From positions 1-8,247 of the forward strand of contig JAUWSP010000100.1 of NCBI GenBank assembly GCA_030610025.1: a DNA stretch of 8,247 bases, written 5' to 3'. The notes below the pieces were generated by a model. That model saw only the letters and a list, made by a program, of their open reading frames with translations. It was not told where the DNA came from and made no database searches. Of the stretch, positions 1-6,756 are shown in pieces (the stretch's first letter is position 1; each line of letters opens with the position of its first letter). The translations under genes were made by a program, and so were the position numbers. This DNA is from Acidobacteriota bacterium (GTDB taxonomy: Bacteria; Acidobacteriota; Thermoanaerobaculia; Multivoradales; JAHEKO01).

Positions 1-1961
1 GCGGCGCTCGCGACTTCGTTGACGTGGTCGGGACACAGGGCATTGGCCGTGGAGCCGTTGAACGAGGCCTTCCGCCAAGCCCCTTTCGTTATCACTACGA
101 CCCCGGGGCGAATCGCGGATCCGACTTCCGCCAGGCAGACCACTTCACCCAGGTCGTTGCGAACTCGCACCCGGTCACCAGGCTCGATGTTGCGTTGCTG
201 CGCATCCTCGGGGTGGAGCTTCACCCTCACTGGTCCCGAGGGGAGCTCCCCCAGGGTGCTGTTCGTGCGCTGCGAGGAAGCTGGAGTGATGAGAGCCAAC
301 GGATAGTCGGTCACCGGGTTCTCCAGATGTCGGTAAGGTGTTCCGCCCAGAACCTCCGGAGCCAGATGGATCTTGCCGTCGGCCGTGCGCGGAAATACGG
401 TGGAGAACTGCACCGGGGCACCGCCCTCGAACTCGACTGGAAGGGTGCGCCCTTCCGCCAATCCCAACATGCGCGGTTGTTGGCCCGGCACCTCGATGGC
501 CTCGACAGCCCGCAGTAGCAACTCCTCCTCGCTCCAGTGGAAGGGCGGATCGTCCCAACCCATGGACCGGCCCAGCTCTGCGAAGACGACCGCATTGCTG
601 CGTGCCTCACCGGACGCCGGAATCACCGGCTTGATGCCTCCGAATGCGTAGCTCCCGTACCCGGCATGCAGATCGCTGCCCTCCAGGAACGTGACGGCAG
701 GCAGCAGCAGATCTGCAAACGCGGCGGTATCCGTGAGCACCTGATCAAAGACCACAGTGAACAGATCGGGCCGGCTGAGTCCACGCAACACAGCGTTTTG
801 GTCGGGCACAGTCGCCACCGGATTGGCGTTGTAGACGAAGAGCCCCTTGACCGGGGGCTCCAAATCATCGTTGAGCCAGCGACCGAGCTGCGTCATGTTC
901 AGGCTTCGGGTCTCCTCCTCCATCTCGCCCAACAACCTCTGACGATCGAAGGAGTACGCACACGAGTTACTCAGCGTGTAGCCTCCACCTCGCACACCGA
1001 ACTTCCCCAGAAGGGCCGGCATGGCCAGCACGGCAGCCACGGCCTGGCCACCGTTGCGATTGCGCTCCAGGCCCCAGCCACAACGGATGAGGGCCGGCTC
1101 CGAGCCGGCATAGATCTCGGCCAGTTGCTGGATCGATTTCGCCGGCACACCCGACACTTCCGCGGCCCGCTCCAGCGACCAGGTCTGTGCCTGCTCGAAG
1201 AGCGGCTCGAGCTCCACCACGTTGTGCTCGACGAAGGTCTCGTCGAGACGCCCAGTCCGCACGAAGTGGTCGATCATCGCCAGGGCCAGCGGCAGATCGG
1301 CGCCCGGCAGGATGGGCAAATGCAGGTCCACCTCCGCGTCCGAGAAGTTGCGTCTCGGATCTACGACGGCGATGAACGTGCCCCGACTCTTGGCTTCTCG
1401 GAGGTAGGGCACGAGGTGAATATTCGAGGTCTTCGGGTTGGCTCCCCAGATCACGATGCAACGAGCTTTGGGAAAGTCCTGGAAGGCCACTGTCGGCATC
1501 CTGCCGTACATCCCCCTGGCAACCTCGGTAGTCGGGGCCGCACAGATGGTCTTCTCCAGCCGCGAGGCGCCCATCTTGTGAAAGAAAAGGGCGTCCAGCA
1601 GATCGTCGCTGAGAAAACCATTGGATCCACCATAGTGAAACGGAACAATCGCCTCGCTCCCCCACTCGCTCCGGATCTCTTCGAAACGTCGCGTGATCTC
1701 CGCTACCGCCTCGCCCCAGGTGATGCGCTCGAAGCCACCCTCTCCCTTCGCGCCGACCCGACGCATCGGATACAGCAGGCGGTCCTCGTGCTCCAAACGG
1801 CGGTGGAAGCCGGCCACCTTGCTGCAGATGAACCCGGCGGTGTCGGGATGATTGCGACCGCCACCGATCTTCTGCACTCGGCCTTCCTGCACCACGGCCT
1901 CGAGGGCGCATGCGTCCGGGCAGTCCAGCGGGCAGGTGGTACGGAGTATTCGTCTCGACAT
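1..1961 (-). CDS. Molybdopterin (Mo/W-bisPGD) oxidoreductase, DMSO reductase/BisC-like superfamily, C-terminus cut by window edge
   Basis: I read this frame by reverse-complementing the window. It stays open for 653 codons, from ATG at 1961 to the left edge, with no stop. Cys10, Cys14, Cys18 and Cys46 form the N-terminal [4Fe-4S] motif (CX3CX3CX27C). The central molybdopterin domain follows at about residues 60-470. It includes IWGANP at 171-176, VVDPR at 199-203, NANP at 378-381 and the TDTAAFADLLLPA block at 410-422. The C-terminal dinucleotide-binding domain starts near 555 and is incomplete; perhaps 20-50 residues are missing. Cys140 (KTIC, 137-140) lies where the family places its metal ligand, so Cys ligation of Mo or W is plausible. 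There is no twin-arginine or other signal peptide, so the enzyme is probably cytoplasmic. No electron-transfer or membrane subunit is visible in the window. The start has no clear Shine-Dalgarno, but no in-frame alternative lies just upstream. The superfamily is secure; the substrate is unknown. Confidence 0.9.
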   Translation of the reverse strand, partial: MSRRILRTTCPLDCPDACALEAVVQEGRVQKIGGGRNHPDTAGFICSKVAGFHRRLEHEDRLLYPMRRVGAKGEGGFERITWGEAVAEITRRFEEIRSEWGSEAIVPFHYGGSNGFLSDDLLDALFFHKMGASRLEKTICAAPTTEVARGMYGRMPTVAFQDFPKARCIVIWGANPKTSNIHLVPYLREAKSRGTFIAVVDPRRNFSDAEVDLHLPILPGADLPLALAMIDHFVRTGRLDETFVEHNVVELEPLFEQAQTWSLERAAEVSGVPAKSIQQLAEIYAGSEPALIRCGWGLERNRNGGQAVAAVLAMPALLGKFGVRGGGYTLSNSCAYSFDRQRLLGEMEEETRSLNMTQLGRWLNDDLEPPVKGLFVYNANPVATVPDQNAVLRGLSRPDLFTVVFDQVLTDTAAFADLLLPAVTFLEGSDLHAGYGSYAFGGIKPVIPASGEARSNAVVFAELGRSMGWDDPPFHWSEEELLLRAVEAIEVPGQQPRMLGLAEGRTLPVEFEGGAPVQFSTVFPRTADGKIHLAPEVLGGTPYRHLENPVTDYPLALITPASSQRTNSTLGELPSGPVRVKLHPEDAQQRNIEPGDRVRVRNDLGEVVCLAEVGSAIRPGVVVITKGAWRKASFNGSTANALCPDHVNEVASA

Positions 1962-2056
1962 CGTCAGAAGCAGCGGCCGTTGTAGTCTACGATAACCGGC
2001 CCCGACGCACGTTCCGGGCCAGAGTTGCACGATCCAGTTAAGCTACGTCACCCATC
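1962..2056. promoter_or_regulatory. Divergent intergenic region between the molybdopterin oxidoreductase and mqnP
   Basis: These 95 bp separate two start codons facing away from each other, so promoters for both directions are expected here. I see no convincing -35/-10 pair and no strong Shine-Dalgarno on either side. The only notable element is a short inverted repeat, GTAG-T-CTAC, at about 1982-1990, which is too short to call an operator. The promoter role is inferred from geometry. Confidence 0.4.
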
Positions 2057-2926
2057 ATGAGCCGTTTCAAAAGCCTCCGCACCGTGCTCGAAATGATCAA
2101 ATTCGAGCACACCCTGTTCGCCCTGCCGTTCGCCTTTCTCGGCATGATGTTGGCAGCCGAGGGCTGGCCCGAGTGGCGCGTCGTCGGCTGGATCGTTGTA
2201 GCGATGGTCGGAGCCCGCAGCGCCGCCATGGGCTTCAACCGCCTGGTCGACCGGACGATCGATGCGGCCAATCCGCGAACTGCCGACAGGGCATTACCAG
2301 CTGGGCTGGTCACTCCAGCCTTCGTCGGACTTTTCGTGGTGGCCAGCTGCCTGGTCCTCGTCTTCGCCGCCTCTCGACTCAACCCCATGGCCCTGGCGCT
2401 GACGCCTTTTGCGCTGCTCATCCTGCTCGGCTACTCGTACTCGAAGAGATTCACCCACTGGTCCCACCTCGTTCTTGGCCTTGCCCTGGCAGGAGCCCCC
2501 GTTGGAGCCTGGGTCGCAGTCCGCGATGACATCACGGCTACTCCTCTTGTTCTGGCTGGAGCCGTGCTGCTGTGGGTCGCGGGCTTCGACGTCCTCTACG
2601 CATTGCAGGATCAGGAGTTCGACCTCGTCGCCGACCTTCACTCGGTTCCGGTCCGATTTGGCGAGGTTGCAGCGCTCTGGATCTCTGGCCTTCTCCACCT
2701 GGGAATGATGCTGCTATTGGCTCTGTTACCCCGTATCTACCCACCTGGGCTCGGCGTCGGATACTGGGTCGGATTCGCCGGGTGTGTGGTACTCCTGACC
2801 TATCAACATCGAATCGTGCGACCGGGCGACCTGTCACGGCTCGATGCCGCTTTCTTCCAGGCCAACGGCTTGCTCGCAGCCTGGTTGTTTCTCTCGACCG
2901 GGGTCGATTTCTGGCTGCGCGGGTAG
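2057..2926 (+). CDS. mqnP: UbiA-family prenyltransferase of the futalosine menaquinone pathway (MqnP-like)
   Basis: This 289-residue polytopic membrane protein has the two Asp-rich motifs of UbiA prenyltransferases. The first is N61-x3-D65-x3-D69 (NRLVDRTID) and the second is D185-x3-D189-x3-D193 (YALQDQEFD region). They bind the Mg-diphosphate of the polyprenyl donor. Hydrophobic stretches suggest seven to nine membrane helices. The N-terminal IKFEHTLFALPFAF and the late FFQANG motif at 266-271 fit the subgroup often labelled 4-hydroxybenzoate polyprenyltransferase, which includes MqnP. That enzyme prenylates 1,4-dihydroxy-6-naphthoate. The neighbouring mqnE supports this role over a ubiquinone one. 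The ATG at 2057 starts directly at the conserved N-terminus, though no good Shine-Dalgarno precedes it. Length is normal. UbiA membership is certain; the MqnP assignment rests on context and subgroup resemblance. Confidence 0.86.
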   Translation: MSRFKSLRTVLEMIKFEHTLFALPFAFLGMMLAAEGWPEWRVVGWIVVAMVGARSAAMGFNRLVDRTIDAANPRTADRALPAGLVTPAFVGLFVVASCLVLVFAASRLNPMALALTPFALLILLGYSYSKRFTHWSHLVLGLALAGAPVGAWVAVRDDITATPLVLAGAVLLWVAGFDVLYALQDQEFDLVADLHSVPVRFGEVAALWISGLLHLGMMLLLALLPRIYPPGLGVGYWVGFAGCVVLLTYQHRIVRPGDLSRLDAAFFQANGLLAAWLFLSTGVDFWLRG

Positions 2927-3008
2927 GGATCAGGGCAAGGGTCTCAGCTCCGATGCCACCCGCATACCCTTGATATACTGCCGACCCTTCGACCGGACCC
3001 GTCACTCC

Positions 3009-4133
3009 ATGACCGCTCAAATCAGGCCTGAACTCTACCCCGAACCGCTACGCGAGCTGGCTGCCAAGGTGAGAGCCGGTCAGAGACTCGACGATGAGGA
3101 CGCCCTGCTCTGCCTGGAGACGCCACACCTTCTCCATCTCGGGCAACTGGCGAATGCAGTCAGGCTCCAAAAACACGGCGACACAGCCTTCTATAACGTC
3201 AATCGGCACATCAACCCCACCAACATCTGCGTCTATACCTACAACTGCAAGTTCTGTAGCTTCGCGGCGCTTCCCGGCGAGGATCACGCCTGGGCCATGT
3301 CCCACGACGAGGTCTACGAGCATGCGGCGACGCAGGGTGGCGATCAGGCCACCGAGTTCCACATTGTCGGGGGTCTCCACCCCGACTTGTCTCTCGAGTG
3401 GTATCTCGAGATGTTACGGGGTCTGACGGAGCGTTTCCCAGAGGTCCACCTCAAAGCCTTCACGGCCATCGAGATCGGATGGTTCGCCAAACGCGAGGGA
3501 ATCAGCATCGAGGAGGTGTTGTTACGGCTCAGAGAAGCCGGCCTCGGCTCGCTGCCGGGAGGAGGCGCAGAGATCTTCCACTCGGAAGTACGCGAGATCA
3601 TCTGCGACGGCAAGTTGGATGCTGACGAGTGGCTTGAAGTTCACCGCATCGCCCACGGTCTTGGGATTCGCAGCAATTGCACGATGCTCTACGGCCACGT
3701 CGAAAAGCCAGAGCACAAAGTGGATCATCTGCTGAAATTGCGACAGGTTCAGGACGAGACCGGTGGCTTCAATGCCTTCATCCCATTGGCCTACCATCCC
3801 GAGAATAATTACCTGGGCTTGACGTACCACACCACCGGCAGTGAGGACCTGCGACATCTCGCTACCTCGCGGCTGGTGTTGGACAACGTTCCCCACATCA
3901 AGGCCTATTGGATTATGCTCACACCCAGGCTGGCGCAGGTGGCCTTGAGCTTCGGCGCCGACGATATGGACGGTACCGTCGTGGAGGAGACGATCTACCA
4001 CATGGCTGGCGCCCAGACCGACCAATCTCTCTCGCGCTCGGAGTTGGAGCGTGTTGTCCGAGAGGCGGGTTTCGTTCCCGTCGAACGCGATACGCTCTAC
4101 AAGCCGCTGCGGCAATCTCCGGTAGCAACCTGA
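3009..4133 (+). CDS. mqnE: Aminofutalosine synthase, radical SAM (MqnE)
   Basis: MqnE joins 3-[(1-carboxyvinyl)oxy]benzoate to the adenosyl part of SAM, giving aminofutalosine, an early step of the futalosine menaquinone pathway. The 374-residue product carries the radical SAM cluster region INPTNICVYTYNCKFCSF at about 68-85. Further motifs are HIVGGLHPDL at 118-127, which resembles the SAM-binding glycine motif, and SLPGGGAEIF at 181-190, typical of MqnE rather than MqnC. The cysteines are C74, C80 and C83, a CX5CX2C spacing instead of the usual CX3CX2C. I chose ATG 3009 because the conserved sequence begins soon after it. The same frame is open back to 2844, but that part overlaps mqnP and looks non-native. 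A TATACT at 2974-2979 in the 82-bp gap could be a -10 box, but no matching -35 is evident. The stop lies 2 nt before the kinase start. Confidence 0.92.
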   Translation: MTAQIRPELYPEPLRELAAKVRAGQRLDDEDALLCLETPHLLHLGQLANAVRLQKHGDTAFYNVNRHINPTNICVYTYNCKFCSFAALPGEDHAWAMSHDEVYEHAATQGGDQATEFHIVGGLHPDLSLEWYLEMLRGLTERFPEVHLKAFTAIEIGWFAKREGISIEEVLLRLREAGLGSLPGGGAEIFHSEVREIICDGKLDADEWLEVHRIAHGLGIRSNCTMLYGHVEKPEHKVDHLLKLRQVQDETGGFNAFIPLAYHPENNYLGLTYHTTGSEDLRHLATSRLVLDNVPHIKAYWIMLTPRLAQVALSFGADDMDGTVVEETIYHMAGAQTDQSLSRSELERVVREAGFVPVERDTLYKPLRQSPVAT

Positions 4134-4135
4134 TC

Positions 4136-4786
4136 ATGAGCAACGACTCGCTTCCCTTCCATTACCTGGCCGTCGATGGTCCCATCGGCGTCGGCAAGAC
4201 TTCCCTGGTCGAGAAGCTGGCCCGACGATTCGAGGGCGTCAAGATCCTCGAAGATGTCGACAACCCGTTTCTGCCCGATTTCTACCGTGACCGGCCGGGA
4301 GCGGCTTTCCAGACCGAGCTCTATTTCCTTCTTTCACGCTTCAAGCAGCAGCAGGACATCGCTCAGCGAGAGCTCTTCGACCGTCTGCTCTTGAGTGACT
4401 ACACGTTTCCGAAGAATCGGATCTTCGCGTATCTCAATCTGTCGGATGACGAGCTGTTACTGTTCGACAAGCTCTACACCCTGCTGGAGCCCCAGATTCC
4501 AGTACCGGACCTTGTTCTCTACCTGGTCGCCGATCTGGATACCTGCATGAAGCGTATTACCAAGCGGGAGCGGAACTTCGAACGGGACATGTCCGAGGAG
4601 TACCTGACGGAGTTGATCGACGCGTACCATCACTACTACCATTACTACAACCGGTCGCCACTCCTGGTGGTGGATACGCGCAATCTGAACTTCGTCGACC
4701 GGTCTGAGGATTTCGAGGAGCTGGTACGCCAGCTCCAGAGGCCCACCAAGGGCACGCAGTACTACATACCGCTTGGATCCCAGTAG
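4136..4786 (+). CDS. Deoxynucleoside kinase (deoxyadenosine/deoxyguanosine kinase family)
   Basis: This cytoplasmic kinase is expected to phosphorylate a deoxynucleoside to its 5'-monophosphate for DNA precursor salvage. The 216-residue protein has a P-loop G15-P-I-G-V-G-K21-T22 (VDGPIGVGKTSL). It also has the acidic EDVDNPFL segment at 39-46 containing the likely catalytic Glu, FQTELYFLLSRF at 58-69, and SDYTFPKNRIFA at 87-98 in place of the DRS region. The Arg-rich lid RITKRERNFER spans 140-150. These features match the dNK family rather than thymidylate kinase. The ATG at 4136 is 2 nt after the mqnE stop and lacks a strong Shine-Dalgarno, so translational coupling to mqnE is likely. The frame is open upstream to 3908, but that part overlaps mqnE and is not conserved-looking. 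In many bacteria this gene lies next to folK and panBC; here mqnE takes the upstream place. The preferred base cannot be read from sequence. Confidence 0.87.
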   Translation: MSNDSLPFHYLAVDGPIGVGKTSLVEKLARRFEGVKILEDVDNPFLPDFYRDRPGAAFQTELYFLLSRFKQQQDIAQRELFDRLLLSDYTFPKNRIFAYLNLSDDELLLFDKLYTLLEPQIPVPDLVLYLVADLDTCMKRITKRERNFERDMSEEYLTELIDAYHHYYHYYNRSPLLVVDTRNLNFVDRSEDFEELVRQLQRPTKGTQYYIPLGSQ

Positions 4787-4916
4787 GGACCGAGACGGAA
4801 GAAACCAGCACCGTCGGCTGACGAGTGCGATCACCTGGGGCCTGATCCCGATACCGGGACAGACACCTCGAAGTGTGGTGACCGATTCGTACGGTTGGTG
4901 GTACTTGTGGCTCTTC

Positions 4917-4954
4917 GAGCCCTTCTGTCTTGTCGCGGACAGAAGGGCTCTTTT
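4917..4954 (+). terminator. Strong intrinsic (rho-independent) terminator
   Basis: A perfect 13-bp inverted repeat, GAGCCCTTCTGTC (4917-4929) and GACAGAAGGGCTC (4938-4950), encloses an 8-nt loop and is followed at once by TTTT (4951-4954). It lies 130 bp after the kinase stop and only 28 nt before the panB ATG. It may simply end the mqnP-mqnE-kinase transcript. It could instead act as an attenuator in the panB leader, because any transcript starting upstream must pass through it to reach panB. Confidence 0.85.
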
Positions 4955-4969
4955 GATGTCGGCTCGAAC

Positions 4970-4976
4970 AAGGAGG
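4970..4976 (+). promoter_or_regulatory. Ribosome binding site of panB
   Basis: AAGGAGG, a near-perfect Shine-Dalgarno, sits 6 nt before ATG 4983. It decides the panB start against the longer open frame from 4773. It is the strongest ribosome binding site in the window. Confidence 0.9.
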
Positions 4977-4982
4977 TTCTCG

Positions 4983-5849
4983 ATGGATGAAAACAGCAAC
5001 GAGCGACCGAGCAGGCGCGTCAGCGTTCCCTGGGTGGCGAACGCACCAGCCCGCGCCGAGCGCCTGGTCATGATGACGGCCTACGACTTCTCCCAGGCTC
5101 GCCTGGTGGAGCAGGCAGGTGCCGACATCGTGCTGGTGGGTGATTCCCTCGCCATGGTCGTGCTGGGCCACAGCGACACCCTTTCGGTGACCGTGGATGA
5201 GATGCTTCACCACGTCAAGGCCGTCAGGCGAGGGGTGGTGAATCCGCTGCTGGTAGCGGACATGCCGTACGGCTCGTTTCACCTCGGCTGTCAGCAGACC
5301 GTGGCCGAAGCTGTGCGCTTCATCAAAGAGGCCGGCGCTCAAGCCGTCAAGATCGAAGGCCATCGGCCGAAGACCGTGGCTGCACTGGTAGAGGCCGAGA
5401 TTCCCGTAATGGCGCACCTTGGCCTGACTCCCCAATCGATCCACAAGCTGGGTGGCTTTCGAGTTCAGGGTCGTGGCGATGGAGCGCGCAGGAAGTTGCT
5501 GGAGGCAGCCCGTGAGCTCGAGGCGGCCGGAGCCTTCTCCCTGGTGCTCGAGTGTGTGCCCGCCGACCTGGCCTCCGAAGTCACTGCGGCCCTCGAGAGT
5601 CCGACCATCGGCATCGGAGCTGGCCCGGATTGCGACGGCCAGGTGTTGGTCTTTCACGATCTTCTCGGGCTCGAGGACCGGCTCTCTCCGCGGTTCGTCC
5701 GACGCTACGCCGAGCTGGGAAGCGACGCGCGGCAAGCGCTGAGCGCCTTCGCGGATGACGTGCGTCACGGCAGGTTCCCCTCCCCTGAGGAAAGTTACGA
5801 CGACCCGACGCTTCTCGGTGCCGAGCCCATCAGGAAGATCTACGGCTGA
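4983..5849 (+). CDS. panB: 3-methyl-2-oxobutanoate hydroxymethyltransferase (ketopantoate hydroxymethyltransferase)
   Basis: PanB transfers a hydroxymethyl group from 5,10-methylene-tetrahydrofolate to 2-oxoisovalerate, forming ketopantoate, the first committed step of pantothenate synthesis. The 288-residue length is slightly above the E. coli enzyme. The Mg-binding residues correspond to D54 (LVGDSL), D93 (VADMPYG) and E125 (KIEG). E190 in LVLECVP is the expected general base. Other family blocks are HLGLTPQSIHKLGGFRVQGRGD at 145-166 and PTIGIGAGPDCDGQVLV at 207-223. Two positions usually occupied by Gly differ: KIEGH instead of KIEGG (H127) and VMAHLGL with A144 instead of Gly. The active-site acids are intact, so the enzyme should work. 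It opens a panB-panC-panD series in pathway order. Its expression may depend on the terminator just upstream. Confidence 0.96.
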   Translation: MDENSNERPSRRVSVPWVANAPARAERLVMMTAYDFSQARLVEQAGADIVLVGDSLAMVVLGHSDTLSVTVDEMLHHVKAVRRGVVNPLLVADMPYGSFHLGCQQTVAEAVRFIKEAGAQAVKIEGHRPKTVAALVEAEIPVMAHLGLTPQSIHKLGGFRVQGRGDGARRKLLEAARELEAAGAFSLVLECVPADLASEVTAALESPTIGIGAGPDCDGQVLVFHDLLGLEDRLSPRFVRRYAELGSDARQALSAFADDVRHGRFPSPEESYDDPTLLGAEPIRKIYG

Positions 5850-5893
5850 GTCCGCCTGAGAGAACAGATGAGATCAAGAGCCCTACCTGACAC

Positions 5894-5897
5894 GAGG
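5894..5897 (+). promoter_or_regulatory. Ribosome binding site of panC, supporting a GTG start
   Basis: GAGG at 5894-5897 lies 7 nt before GTG 5905. No in-frame ATG precedes the conserved PanC N-terminus, so the non-ATG start is the best choice. Confidence 0.6.
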
Positions 5898-5904
5898 TGC
5901 CATC

Positions 5905-6756
5905 GTGGAAACCGTACGCTCGGCTGACGAAATCCGCAATTGGGTGGAGTCCTGGCGGCTCGAGAACCGCTCGGTCGGTTTCGTGCCGACCATGGGAGCC
6001 CTACACGAAGGGCACCTGGCTTTGGTACGCCATGCGTCCCAGCTAGCCGATCGAGTCGTCGTGTCCATCTTTGTCAATCCGACGCAGTTTGGAGCCGGAG
6101 AGGACTTCGAGCTCTACCCAAGGAGCGAAGAGCAGGACTCCGAGCTCCTTCAGGAAGGTGGCTGCCACCTGCTCTTCCTACCCGAGCCGTCGACGATCTA
6201 CCCGGATGGTCACAGCACCTACGTCGAGGTGGAAACACCCGCCGAGCGACTCGAGGGCGAGTTCCGACCGGGCCATTTCCGCGGCGTCGCCACGGTCGTA
6301 ACCCAACTGCTGAATCTGGTGCGTCCGAACGTCGCGGTATTTGGTCAGAAGGACGCCCAGCAACTGGCGGTGGTCAGGCGTCTGGTTCGAGACCTGCACC
6401 TGCCGGTCGAGATCGCAAGTCACCCTACCGTCCGCGAGCCCGACGGGCTCGCCATGTCGTCTCGCAATGCCTATCTGGCGGCAGACGAGCGCACTGCAGC
6501 GTCTGCGATCTATCGCTCACTCAGCTCTGCCCGACAGAGGATCGAACAGGGCGAGCGATCGGCGGAAGCCATCCGCCATGTGCTCAGTGAGGTTCTCGAG
6601 CGAGAGCCCCTTATCGACATCGAGTACGCCGAGGTCGTCGAGGCCGACACCTTCGAACCGATCCGCCGAATTCGCGGCAGTATCGTCATGCCAGTCGCAG
6701 TCCGAATAGGCACAACAAGACTGATCGACAACTTTTCCCTGGAGGTCGATGGATGA
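5905..6756 (+). CDS. panC: Pantothenate synthetase (pantoate--beta-alanine ligase), GTG start
   Basis: PanC condenses pantoate with beta-alanine at the cost of ATP, which becomes AMP and PPi, through a pantoyl-adenylate. The 283-residue protein is of normal length. It has the HXGH nucleotide motif H34-E-G-H37 within [13 protein letters not shown], the pantoate-binding [16 protein letters not shown] at 58-73, and [10 protein letters not shown] at 119-128. FGQKDAQQ at 146-153 includes the conserved Lys149, and the KMSKS-like MSSRNAYL spans 184-191. All expected catalytic features are present. Translation starts at GTG 5905, supported by GAGG 7 nt upstream. The gene begins 55 nt after panB and its stop overlaps the panD start as ATGA, so the three genes are probably co-transcribed and panC and panD translationally coupled. 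Confidence 0.96.
   Translation: METVRSADEIRNWVESWRLENRSVGFVPTMGALHEGHLALVRHASQLADRVVVSIFVNPTQFGAGEDFELYPRSEEQDSELLQEGGCHLLFLPEPSTIYPDGHSTYVEVETPAERLEGEFRPGHFRGVATVVTQLLNLVRPNVAVFGQKDAQQLAVVRRLVRDLHLPVEIASHPTVREPDGLAMSSRNAYLAADERTAASAIYRSLSSARQRIEQGERSAEAIRHVLSEVLEREPLIDIEYAEVVEADTFEPIRRIRGSIVMPVAVRIGTTRLIDNFSLEVDG
6741..6745 (+). promoter_or_regulatory. Ribosome binding site of panD inside the panC 3' end
   Basis: GGAGG at 6741-6745 lies 7 nt before ATG 6753, within the last codons of panC. With the 4-nt ATGA overlap it suggests coupled but also independently supported translation of panD. Confidence 0.75.

Larger units (their letters stand above)
4787..4982 (+). promoter_or_regulatory. Non-coding region and probable panB leader with several potential hairpins
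   Basis: The 196 bp between the kinase and panB contain no convincing gene. Short self-complementary segments recur. TCCCG (4846-4850) pairs with CGGGA (4855-4859). ACCG (4881-4884) pairs with CGGT (4892-4895), possibly extended by AAGT (4871-4874) with ACTT (4903-4906). GGCTC (4909-4913) pairs with GAGCC (4917-4921). The last overlaps the 5' arm of the terminator at 4917-4950, so the two are mutually exclusive. The frame of panB stays open upstream to 4773, but the strong Shine-Dalgarno at 4970-4976 places its start at 4983. No clear promoter was found. Structured-leader function is a hypothesis; these stems could also arise by chance in GC-rich DNA. Confidence 0.4.

Noticed and set aside
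967..1911. 314-codon minus-strand open frame in another frame of the same gene
   Set aside because: It is rich in Arg, Gly and Ala without domains, and it overlaps the real minus-strand frame that runs from 1961 to the window edge.
537..1985. 482-codon open frame on the plus strand
   Set aside because: It lies wholly antisense to the molybdopterin oxidoreductase, which has clear conserved motifs. The translation is rich in His, Arg and Gln and resembles no family, as expected of a shadow frame in GC-rich DNA.
2844..3008. Longer start for mqnE
   Set aside because: The added 55 residues overlap the mqnP 3' end in another frame and have no resemblance to MqnE; ATG 3009 fits the family length.
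3908..4135. Longer start for the deoxynucleoside kinase
   Set aside because: The added 76 residues are Arg/Gly-rich and antiphase to conserved mqnE sequence; ATG 4136 lies just ahead of the P-loop region.
4773..4982. Longer start for panB, or a small leader peptide
   Set aside because: The upstream in-frame part contains the terminator and overlaps the kinase end, and the near-perfect Shine-Dalgarno supports 4983. No short frame with its own good ribosome binding site and a meaningful codon run was seen.
4557..5768. 403-codon minus-strand open frame
   Set aside because: It is antisense to the kinase 3' end and panB, has no recognisable motif, and crosses the terminator region.
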